Shown here piece by piece: positions 1-6,290 of a stretch of 6,496 nucleotides of DNA; positions within the stretch are counted from its first letter, which is position 1; each line of letters begins with the position of its first letter. The notes under the pieces were generated by a model. It was not told the origin of the DNA, ran no database searches, and was given only the letters and a program-made list of their open reading frames with translations. The position numbers and the translations under genes were made by a program. The stretch is from Comamonadaceae bacterium (lineage in GTDB: Bacteria > Pseudomonadota > Gammaproteobacteria > Burkholderiales > Burkholderiaceae_C), in assembly GCA_947458345.1 (NCBI GenBank), contig CANHBU010000113.1, positions 1 through 6,496 of the forward strand. Direction: 5' to 3'.

Positions 1-1460
1 AGCCGGCCGCAAGCGATGCGCCCGCCGCCGCTGCGCCTGGCGCCGCACCCGCCGTTTCTGGTGCAGGTGCAGGTGCGGGTGCGGGTGCGGGTGCGGGTGC
101 GGGTGCAGGCCGTCCCGCGGGCGCAGGTGGGCCGGGTGGTGGGGGCAAGCCAGCTGTGGAGATCGCCATGGTGGAGCAGACCCGCTTGGTCGATGAGGCG
201 CAGTCGGTGGGCAGCTTGCGTTCGCGTCAGAGCATCATCGTGCGCCCTGAGGTCAGCGGGCGCATCACGCAGGTCAATTTCCGCGACGGGCAGCGGGTCA
301 GCCGCGGGCAGTTGCTCGTGCAACTCGATGACCAGTTGGCCCAGGCGCAGGTCAAGCAGGCTGAAGCCGAACTTTCGATCGCTCGGGCCAACTTCAACCG
401 CAACAAGGAACTGGTTGAACAAAATTTCATCAGCCGGCGGACCGTGGACGAGAGCGCAGCCAACCTGGAGGTCGCCCAGGCCAAGCTGGCCCTGGCGCAG
501 GCCACGGCAGCGCGCCTGAAGATCATGGCGCCCTTTGACGGCACCGTGGGCATCCGCTCCATCAACCTCGGTGACTATCTTAAGGACGGGGCCGATGTGG
601 TCAACCTAGAAGACATGGACGCGATTTATGTCGACTACCGGTTGCCCGAGCGCTTTCAAAGCCAGGTCAAGGTTGGGCAGCGGGCGCAGATCGATATCGA
701 TGCGTTGCCGGGCCGCAAGTTCGCCGCGCTGGTTCTGGCGATCGACCCCTTAATTGATGCCAACGGGCGCTCGGTCGGTGTGCGGGCCTGTATCGACAAC
801 CGCAGAATGCAACTGAGGCCCGGTATGTTCGCTCGGGTGGCCACCGTTTTTGCCCAGAAGGAAAAGGCGCTGGTGATTCCCGAGGAGGCCATCGTGCCCC
901 AGGGCGGGCGGCAGTTTGTCATTCGGCTGGTCGATGGACCCGAGGGCAAGGTCACTCAGCGGGTAGAGGTCAAGGTGGGCTCGCGCAGCCCCGGCAAGGT
1001 CGAAATTGTCGACGGTCTGGCCGCCGGCGAAACTGTGGTCGTGGCAGGCCAGCAAAGGCTGCAGCGCGATGGGATGGCTGTGCGTGTGATCGAGGTGGGT
1101 GCCCGCCCCGGTGGACCTGGCGGACCAGGCGGACCCGGTGCAGGTGGGCCTGGTGCAGGTGGGCCTGGTGCAGGTGGGCCTGGTGCAGGCGGACCTGGCG
1201 CAGGTGGGCCAGGTGCAGGTGGGCCAGGCAGGCCTGGTGGGGGCGGGCCCGTCGCAGCTGGTCCCGGAGGCCCCGGTGCAGGAGGCCCCGGTGCAGGTCC
1301 TCGGCCTGGATCGGGACCGGCCGGTGCCGGCGGTGCGCGGGCGGCGGCGCAGGCGCCTTTGCAGGGCCCAGATCCTTGTTTGATGGGGGCCTCGGCTGCT
1401 CCCGCGGGCGCTGCTCCTGCGGGCGCACCCGGCCGTGCGGCTGGCCGTCCGCCCGCCTGA
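1..1460 (+). CDS. RND efflux pump periplasmic adaptor subunit (membrane fusion protein, HlyD/AcrA family), 5' end off window
   Basis: This is the periplasmic adaptor of a tripartite drug/solute efflux pump, joining the inner-membrane permease to an outer-membrane channel. The frame is open from the left edge (first whole codon at 3) to the TGA at 1458-1460, giving 485 visible residues. The signal peptide or lipobox and the true start lie upstream. Order: an Ala/Pro linker and Gly-Ala repeat (about 3-150); the first strand (PAVEIAMVEQT); a lipoyl half-motif (VRPEVSGRI, then DGQRVSRGQLL, about 237-320); an alpha-hairpin coiled coil (about 330-520) with the TolC-docking motif RxxxLxxxxxxS at 399-434; the second lipoyl half (IMAPFDGTVGIR); a beta-barrel with the family signature around LRPGMFARV (about 813-841); and a membrane-proximal domain ending near 1097. 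A Gly/Pro/Ala-rich tail of about 120 residues follows, which AcrA-type adaptors do not normally carry. The ATG at 156 is internal, because starting there would remove the first beta strand. The permease gene follows after 45 bp. The family call is firm; the substrate is unknown. Confidence 0.93.
   Translation, partial: PAASDAPAAAAPGAAPAVSGAGAGAGAGAGAGAGAGRPAGAGGPGGGGKPAVEIAMVEQTRLVDEAQSVGSLRSRQSIIVRPEVSGRITQVNFRDGQRVSRGQLLVQLDDQLAQAQVKQAEAELSIARANFNRNKELVEQNFISRRTVDESAANLEVAQAKLALAQATAARLKIMAPFDGTVGIRSINLGDYLKDGADVVNLEDMDAIYVDYRLPERFQSQVKVGQRAQIDIDALPGRKFAALVLAIDPLIDANGRSVGVRACIDNRRMQLRPGMFARVATVFAQKEKALVIPEEAIVPQGGRQFVIRLVDGPEGKVTQRVEVKVGSRSPGKVEIVDGLAAGETVVVAGQQRLQRDGMAVRVIEVGARPGGPGGPGGPGAGGPGAGGPGAGGPGAGGPGAGGPGAGGPGRPGGGGPVAAGPGGPGAGGPGAGPRPGSGPAGAGGARAAAQAPLQGPDPCLMGASAAPAGAAPAGAPGRAAGRPPA
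60..107 (+). repeat. Hexanucleotide tandem repeat (8 x GGTGCR) encoding (Gly-Ala)8
   Basis: Eight consecutive in-frame copies of GGTGCA or GGTGCG start at 60, 66, 72, 78, 84, 90, 96 and 102. The first two and the last end in A; the middle five end in G. They encode an alternating Gly-Ala linker between the off-window N-terminus of the adaptor and its folded core. Because the unit is six bases, gain or loss of copies would change linker length without shifting the frame. Confidence 0.95.
77..103 (+). other. Canonical G-quadruplex motif on the coding strand
   Basis: Five GGG tracts (77-79, 83-85, 89-91, 95-97, 101-103) are separated by identical three-base TGC loops. This fits the standard G3+N1-7 rule with one spare tract. 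It lies on the non-template strand, so the mRNA also carries the motif near the 5' part of the adaptor reading frame. The pattern is seen directly; folding in the cell is inference. It arises from the Gly-Ala codon repeat and may have no function of its own. Confidence 0.7.
1128..1232 (+). repeat. 15-bp tandem repeat, seven units, encoding (Gly-Gly-Pro-Gly-Ala)n in the adaptor tail
   Basis: Seven in-frame 15-bp units start at 1128, 1143, 1158, 1173, 1188, 1203 and 1218. Six encode GGPGA and the last encodes GGPGR. The units at 1143, 1158 and 1173 are identical (GGTGGGCCTGGTGCA); the outer ones differ at synonymous third positions, as expected from recent internal duplication with edge decay. 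Two more GGPGA units occur at 1266-1295 with a different codon choice. The unit length keeps the frame when copies are gained or lost. Confidence 0.95.
1266..1295 (+). repeat. Second short GGPGA repeat (two 15-bp units)
   Basis: Two identical units, GGAGGCCCCGGTGCA at 1266-1280 and 1281-1295, encode GGPGA twice. They sit 33 bp after the main array in the same Gly/Pro/Ala-rich tail. Their codons differ from those of the main array, which suggests a separate duplication of the same peptide motif. Confidence 0.85.
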
Positions 1461-1490
1461 TGGCCCCGATGTGTTTTTTCAACCTGACTG

Positions 1491-1496
1491 ACAGGA
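1491..1496 (+). promoter_or_regulatory. Ribosome binding site of the RND permease
   Basis: ACAGGA, with AGGA at 1493-1496, lies nine bases before the ATG at 1506. It supports that start, which is also where the conserved N-terminus of RND permeases begins. The 45-bp gap after the adaptor stop shows no convincing terminator or promoter, so the two genes are probably co-transcribed. Confidence 0.6.
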
Positions 1497-1505
1497 TCCA
1501 AGACC

Positions 1506-4500
1506 ATGCAGCTGGCTGAAGTCTCTATCCGCCGACCGGTCTTTGCCACCGTGCTGTCTTTGCTGATTCTGCTGGTTGGCGCGGTCAGCTTCGATCGGCT
1601 GACGGTGCGCGAGTACCCCAAGATCGATGAGCCGGTGGTCACGGTCAGCGTGCGTTATCCGGGCGCTTCGGCCGAGGTGATCGAGTCGCAGGTGACCAAG
1701 CCCCTGGAAGACTCGATTGCTGGCATCGATGCGGTCGATGTGCTCACCTCGATCAGCCGCGCCGACCAGGCCCAGATCACAGTGCGCTTTCGCCTCGAAA
1801 AAGACGCCGATGCGGCCGCTGCCGAGGTGCGCGACCGCACTTCACGCGTGCGCAACCGATTGCCGCAGGCCATTGAGGAGCCGGTCATTGCCAAGGTGGA
1901 GGCCGATGCCTTTCCCGTGGTCTGGCTGGCTTTCGCCAGCGAGACCACACCGCAGTTGGCGATCAACGACCTGATCAACCGCGTGGTCAAGCCGCGCCTT
2001 CAGACTGTCACCGGTGTGGCCGATGTGCGTATTTTCGGCGAGCGCAAATATGCCATGCGGGTCTGGATCGACACCGACCGCCTGGCCGGCTACCGGCTGA
2101 CCACGCAGGACGTGGAAGATGCGATTCGGCGCAGCAACCTGGAGTTGCCGGCCGGGCGTATCGAGTCTTCGCAGCGCGAGTTCAGCGTCACATCCCAGAC
2201 CGATCTGGCGCGTGCCGGGCAATTTGGCGACATCGTGATTCGCACGGTCAACGGTTTTCCGGTCAAGATCCGCGATGTGGCCCGGGTGCGGGAAGAGCCC
2301 GCCGATGAACGCACCGCGGTGCGGCTCAATGGCAAGCCTTCCTTGTCGGTCGGTGTGATCCGCCAAGCCACGGCCAACCCGCTCGACTTGTCCCGGGGCG
2401 TGCGGGAGATGATGCCCAAGTTGCAAGCCGATCTGCCGGCCGACGTGCAGATTTCGGTGGCCAACGACAACTCGGTGTTCATCGACCGCTCGATCAAGAA
2501 TGTCTACAAGACCATTGCCGAGGCGGTGGTGCTGGTGGCGCTGGTGATCTTTGTGTTTCTTCGTACGTTCCGCGCCTCGCTCATCCCGATCATCACCATT
2601 CCGGTCAGCCTGGTGGGCACCTTCGCGCTCATGGCGATGGCCGGATTCACGATCAACACCTTGACCTTGCTGGCGCTGGTGCTGGCCATTGGCTTGGTGG
2701 TCGACGATGCCATCGTGATGCTGGAGAACATCTACCGCCACATCGAGGAGGGGATGGATCCGTTTTCAGCGGGCATCAAGGGCGCGCGCGAGATTGGCTT
2801 TGCTGTGGTCACCATGACAGCCACGCTGGTGGCTGTTTACGCGCCGCTGGCCTTTACGCCGGGGCGAACTGGACGGCTGTTTATCGAGTTCGCTCTGGCC
2901 CTGGCGGGCGCTGTGGTGGTTTCGGGCTTCGTGGCCTTGACGCTCACGCCCATGATGTCGAGCAAGTTGCTGCGCCACAACCCCAAGCCCAACTGGTTCG
3001 ACCGCGGCATGGAGCGCATTCTCAACTCGATTGCCGGCGGCTACGGGCGTGTGCTGCGCTGGCTGGTGACCGCGCGGGCCCGTCCGGCCGAAGGTGCGGC
3101 GTGGATCACCCGCGCCGGGGCCTTGGTCGTGCAGGCGCGCTGGATCGTGGGTGGGGTGATGACGCTCAGTGCGGCGGGCATCGCCTGGGTGTTTCCCTCG
3201 ATGAAGTCGGAGTTGGCCCCGCTCGAAGACCGCGGCGTGATTTTGGCCAATATCAATGCGCCCGATGGCTCGACCCTGGCTTATACCAACCGCTATGCGC
3301 AGGCGATTGAGGCCATGGGGCAGAAGTACCCCGAGTTCGACCGTATTTTTGCCAACGTGGGCAATCCGACCGTGGCCCAGGGTTCGGTTTTTTACCGGGC
3401 TGTCGATTGGGACGACAGACAGCGCACCACGCTGGAAATCGCGCGTGAGTTGCAGCCCCGTTTTGCATCGCTGCCCGGTGTCAGTGCCTTCCCGATTACG
3501 CCGCCGTCTCTCGGGCAGGGCTTTCGCGAGCGTCCGCTGAGCTTTGTTATCCAGACCTCGGCGAGCTACCAGCAGCTCAACCAGGTCACGCGCCAGATGC
3601 TCGACGAGATGGCCAAGAACCCTGGCATCGTGGCCCCTGATGTGGATCTGCGCTTGAACAAGCCCGAGCTGCGCATCGAGGTCGATCGAGATCGCGCGGC
3701 CGATCTTGGGGTGGGTATCGATGCGGTGGCTCGCGCGATCGAAACCTTGCTGGGCGGTCGCAACGTGACACGCTACAAGCGCGATGCCGACCAGTACGAC
3801 GTGATCGTGCAAACCCAGGCTTCGGGTCGCAACACGCCCGACGATATCGACCGAATTTATGTGCGCGGACGCAATGAAGCCATGATTCCGCTGTCGGCTC
3901 TGGTCAAGGTGCGCGAGACGGTCTCGCCGCGCGAGCTCAATCATTTTGGCCAACGCCGCTCGGTCACGATCACGGCCAACCTCTCGCCCGATTATTCGCT
4001 CGGTGAGGCACTCAAGTTCATGGATGCGACGGCAGCCAAGGTCCTCAAGACCGGCTACAGCACCGATCTGGCTGGTACTTCACGTGAGTTCCGCAACTCG
4101 CAAGGTGCGTTGGCCATCGTTTTTGTGTTGGCGCTGGTCTTTATTTTCCTGGTGCTGGCCGCCCAGTTTGAAAGTTTTGTCGATCCCTTGGTGATCATGC
4201 TGTCGGTGCCGATGTCGATGATCGGCGCCTTGCTCGCGCTCAAATGGTCCGGCGGATCGCTCAATGTGTATTCGCAAATTGGCCTGATCACGCTGGTGGG
4301 CCTGATTACGAAGCACGGCATCTTGATTGTCGAGTTCACCAACCAATTGCGCATCCAGGGTATGGAGATGACCGATGCGCTGATTCAGGCTTCGACGCAG
4401 CGCCTGCGTCCGATCATGATGACGACGGGCGCGATGGTGCTGGGCGCCGTGCCGCTGGCGCTGGCCACCGGGGCTGGCGCCGAGAGCCGCATTCAGATCG

Positions 4501-4664
4501 GTTGGGTGATTGTGGGCGGCATGAGCTTGGGGACTTTGCTCACCATTTTCGTGGTGCCCACCATGTACTCGCTCTTTGCCCGTCAGTCGATCCCGGGCGC
4601 CGACACCCGCGAGGTTCGTGAGCAGGCGCAGCCGCACGCGCACGACGAACTGATCGCCAAGTGA
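1506..4664 (+). CDS. RND efflux transporter permease subunit (HAE1/AcrB-type, MexI/MdtB-like)
   Basis: This is the proton-driven inner-membrane pump of a tripartite efflux system and exports substrates through the adaptor and an outer-membrane channel. It is complete at 1052 residues, close to AcrB (1049). TM1 lies near residues 10-30, a large periplasmic porter/docking region follows, then TM2-TM6 (about 336-483), TM7 (about 546-562), the second periplasmic region, and TM8-TM12 (about 868-1020). The two-fold RND layout is intact. Proton-relay residues are all present: Asp400-Asp401 in TM4 (VVDDAIVMLEN), Lys936 in TM10 (TKHGILIVEF), and Arg966 with Thr973 in TM11 (RLRPIMMT), matching AcrB D407/D408, K940, R971 and T978. 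It should therefore be an active antiporter. Compared with AcrB, about 18 extra residues lie between TM6 and TM7 (about 521-539). The C-terminus is short and His/Asp/Glu-rich. It follows its adaptor by 45 bp. The class is secure; the substrate (drug, solvent, dye or other) cannot be read from sequence, and a specific MexI or MdtB name would be over-reach. Confidence 0.96.
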   Translation: MQLAEVSIRRPVFATVLSLLILLVGAVSFDRLTVREYPKIDEPVVTVSVRYPGASAEVIESQVTKPLEDSIAGIDAVDVLTSISRADQAQITVRFRLEKDADAAAAEVRDRTSRVRNRLPQAIEEPVIAKVEADAFPVVWLAFASETTPQLAINDLINRVVKPRLQTVTGVADVRIFGERKYAMRVWIDTDRLAGYRLTTQDVEDAIRRSNLELPAGRIESSQREFSVTSQTDLARAGQFGDIVIRTVNGFPVKIRDVARVREEPADERTAVRLNGKPSLSVGVIRQATANPLDLSRGVREMMPKLQADLPADVQISVANDNSVFIDRSIKNVYKTIAEAVVLVALVIFVFLRTFRASLIPIITIPVSLVGTFALMAMAGFTINTLTLLALVLAIGLVVDDAIVMLENIYRHIEEGMDPFSAGIKGAREIGFAVVTMTATLVAVYAPLAFTPGRTGRLFIEFALALAGAVVVSGFVALTLTPMMSSKLLRHNPKPNWFDRGMERILNSIAGGYGRVLRWLVTARARPAEGAAWITRAGALVVQARWIVGGVMTLSAAGIAWVFPSMKSELAPLEDRGVILANINAPDGSTLAYTNRYAQAIEAMGQKYPEFDRIFANVGNPTVAQGSVFYRAVDWDDRQRTTLEIARELQPRFASLPGVSAFPITPPSLGQGFRERPLSFVIQTSASYQQLNQVTRQMLDEMAKNPGIVAPDVDLRLNKPELRIEVDRDRAADLGVGIDAVARAIETLLGGRNVTRYKRDADQYDVIVQTQASGRNTPDDIDRIYVRGRNEAMIPLSALVKVRETVSPRELNHFGQRRSVTITANLSPDYSLGEALKFMDATAAKVLKTGYSTDLAGTSREFRNSQGALAIVFVLALVFIFLVLAAQFESFVDPLVIMLSVPMSMIGALLALKWSGGSLNVYSQIGLITLVGLITKHGILIVEFTNQLRIQGMEMTDALIQASTQRLRPIMMTTGAMVLGAVPLALATGAGAESRIQIGWVIVGGMSLGTLLTIFVVPTMYSLFARQSIPGADTREVREQAQPHAHDELIAK

Positions 4665-4691
4665 TGTCGTTTTAATTGATTGGAATACGCC

Positions 4692-4985
4692 ATGCCTAAA
4701 GCCTATTGGATCAGCGCCTACCAGGCCATACACGATGACGCGGCCTTGCAGGCCTATGCCAAGCTCGCAGGTCCCGCCCTGCAAGCCGCTGGAGGCCGTG
4801 CCTTGGCCCGCGGCATGCCCGCTGCCGTCAAAGAGCAGGGGCGCGCCATGCGCACCGTCGTTTTTGAGTTCGACAGCTTGCAGGCCGCCTTGGCCGCCTA
4901 CGAAAGTGCCGCTTACAAAGAGGCTTTGGCAGCGCTCGGCACGAACGCGGCCGTGCGGGACATCCGGATCATTGAAGGCCTGTGA
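4692..4985 (+). CDS. DUF1330 domain-containing small protein
   Basis: A 97-residue protein with no signal peptide or membrane segment, so probably cytoplasmic. The pattern fits DUF1330, a small ferredoxin-like alpha/beta fold related to dimeric alpha-beta barrel proteins. Supporting motifs are the N-terminal strand MPKAYWIS, the central GGRALARG, RTVVFEFDS followed by AALAAYES-AAYKEAL, and the closing strand DIRIIEG. No biochemical role is established for the family, and I see no catalytic residue set that would allow a guess. The start is ATG 4692, with a weak GGA at 4682-4684 seven bases upstream. A TTG at 4680 would add four residues but has no support. It begins 27 bp after the permease stop on the same strand, so it may be co-transcribed with the pump. 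Its stop is 15 bp from that of the convergent moeA. Confidence 0.85.
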   Translation: MPKAYWISAYQAIHDDAALQAYAKLAGPALQAAGGRALARGMPAAVKEQGRAMRTVVFEFDSLQAALAAYESAAYKEALAALGTNAAVRDIRIIEGL

Positions 4986-5000
4986 AGGCCAAAGTGCCGG

Positions 5001-6290
5001 TCAGATCACGCCGCTGAACATCATCACGTCCACGCTCTGGCCCTGAGCCACTGGGCCCTGCAGGTGGTGCAGGACGATCAGGCCGTTGGCCTTGTCCATG
5101 GAACTGAGCACGCCCGAGCCTTGGTCGCCTGTGACGCGAACCTGCAACTGACCTTGCCCATCGGTGTCGACCCAGCCGCGCTGGTACTCGGTGCGTCCCG
5201 GTTTTTTGCGCAGGCTCTGTACGCTACGGGCCTTGAGCAGGGGCGGCGGGGCATCGGTGCAGCCCATCATCTGCAGCAAGGCCGGCCTCACAAAGGCCAG
5301 GAAGGTGACCATCACCGCCACTGGATTGCCCGGCAGGCCAAACATCACGGTTCCGGTGGCCCGGTCTGCAGCCTTGATTCGCCCCACTGCCATCGGTCTC
5401 CCCGGACGCATGGCCACGCGCCAAAACACCACATCGCCGAGTTCGCGCATCATGGCCTTGGTGTGGTCGGCCTCGCCGACGCTGACCCCGCCTGAGCTGA
5501 TGATGGCATCGACCTGACGCGCCGCCTGCTCAAAGGTGGCTTTGAGTTGGGCCGGCTCGTCTGCCACCAGGCCCAGATCGAGCACCTCGCAGCCCAGACC
5601 GCGCAACAGGCCGATCAGGGTGTAGCGGTTGCTGTCGTACACCGCTGCCTCCGGTAGCGCGTGGCCCGGCAAGACGATTTCGTCGCCGGTGGAAAAGCAA
5701 GCCACTTTGAGTTTTCGGTAAACGCGCAGCTCGCTGATTCCCAAAGATGCGGCAAGGCCCAGTTGGGCTGGCCCGAGTCTTTGCCCTCGCCGCAGGGCCG
5801 CCTGGCCGCGCTGGAGGTCCTCGCCCCGCAGGCGACGGTTGTCGCCGATGCGCAGCAGGCCCGGGGCCACGGTCAGGCTCAGCCCGTCGGGGCTCAGCTG
5901 TGCCAGCTCCTGGGGCAGCACCGTATCGAGCCCGGCCGGCATGACGGCCCCCGTCATGATCTTGACGCACTCTCCTGGGCCGACGCTCGGGTGCGAGGAC
6001 CGTCCGGCCCGTACGGTGGTGGCCACGCGCAGGCTCAACGGCCGGTTCGGATCGAGCTGCGAGCCTGCAAAAGCGTAGCCGTCCATCGCCGAGTTGTCGT
6101 GCTGCGGCACGTCAATTGGGCAGATCAGATCGCCGGCGAGGATGCGGTTTGAGCTCTCGAGCAGGCTGAGGTCTTCGGTGTCCTCGATCGGGCTGACGAG
6201 CTCGCGCAAAAAAGCTTGCACTTCGGCCACTGGCAGCGATTGTGGGTCGTAGCCCTGCAATTGAGCTGCAATGTCTGCCAGAGTTTTCAT
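5001..6290 (-). CDS. moeA: Molybdopterin molybdenumtransferase MoeA
   Basis: MoeA inserts molybdate into adenylylated molybdopterin, releasing AMP and forming molybdenum cofactor in the cytoplasm. The protein has 429 residues, near the usual size of about 410. Family motifs appear in order: DNSAMDGYA (65-73) in the N-terminal linker region; GECVKIMTGA (106-115); STGDE (200-204); ISSGGVSVGEAD (264-275), the MoCF-binding signature; MRPGRP (294-299); GLPGNP (318-323); and GRTEYQRG (365-372) with GSGVLSSM (391-398) in the C-terminal domain IV. All closely track E. coli MoeA. The E. coli PGKP-region lysines are arginines here (MRPGRP), a conservative change. The start is the ATG complementary to 6288-6290, where family homology begins. 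The frame is open 61 codons further upstream, but that stretch is Arg-rich nonsense lying over mobA. A GGAG (complement of 6296-6299) sits five bases before this ATG. The ATG overlaps the mobA stop as ATGA, which implies translational coupling. Confidence 0.96.
   Translation of the reverse strand: MKTLADIAAQLQGYDPQSLPVAEVQAFLRELVSPIEDTEDLSLLESSNRILAGDLICPIDVPQHDNSAMDGYAFAGSQLDPNRPLSLRVATTVRAGRSSHPSVGPGECVKIMTGAVMPAGLDTVLPQELAQLSPDGLSLTVAPGLLRIGDNRRLRGEDLQRGQAALRRGQRLGPAQLGLAASLGISELRVYRKLKVACFSTGDEIVLPGHALPEAAVYDSNRYTLIGLLRGLGCEVLDLGLVADEPAQLKATFEQAARQVDAIISSGGVSVGEADHTKAMMRELGDVVFWRVAMRPGRPMAVGRIKAADRATGTVMFGLPGNPVAVMVTFLAFVRPALLQMMGCTDAPPPLLKARSVQSLRKKPGRTEYQRGWVDTDGQGQLQVRVTGDQGSGVLSSMDKANGLIVLHHLQGPVAQGQSVDVMMFSGVI

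Noticed and set aside
156..158. ATG at 156 as the adaptor start
   Set aside because: The same frame is open to the left edge, with a linker and a family-typical strand (PAVEIAMVEQT) spanning this ATG. Starting here would delete part of the folded core and leave no signal sequence.
1461..1505. Possible terminator between adaptor and permease (T-run at 1474-1479)
   Set aside because: Six Ts are present, but no stable GC stem precedes them; only a 4-bp GGCC pairing with a long loop can be drawn. Adaptor and permease are expected to be co-transcribed.
956..1642. Minus-strand Pro/Ala/Gly-rich open frame, and the plus-strand frame 1099-1383, over the adaptor tail
   Set aside because: These are mirror and shifted readings of the 15-bp repeats. 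A repeat whose unit is a multiple of three stays open in several frames, and neither frame has an independent start signal or domain.
2766..3953. Long minus-strand open frame (395 codons) inside the permease gene, and another at 1842-2741 (299 codons)
   Set aside because: Both lie wholly antisense to a well-conserved permease. Their products are His/Arg/Gln-rich without recognisable domains, typical of the mirror frame of GC-rich genes.
4680..4691. TTG at 4680 as start of the DUF1330 gene
   Set aside because: It would add only four residues, has no better RBS, and family similarity begins at the ATG at 4692.
5661..6152. Plus-strand open frames over moeA
   Set aside because: They are antisense to a fully conserved moeA, with no recognisable domain and no RBS.
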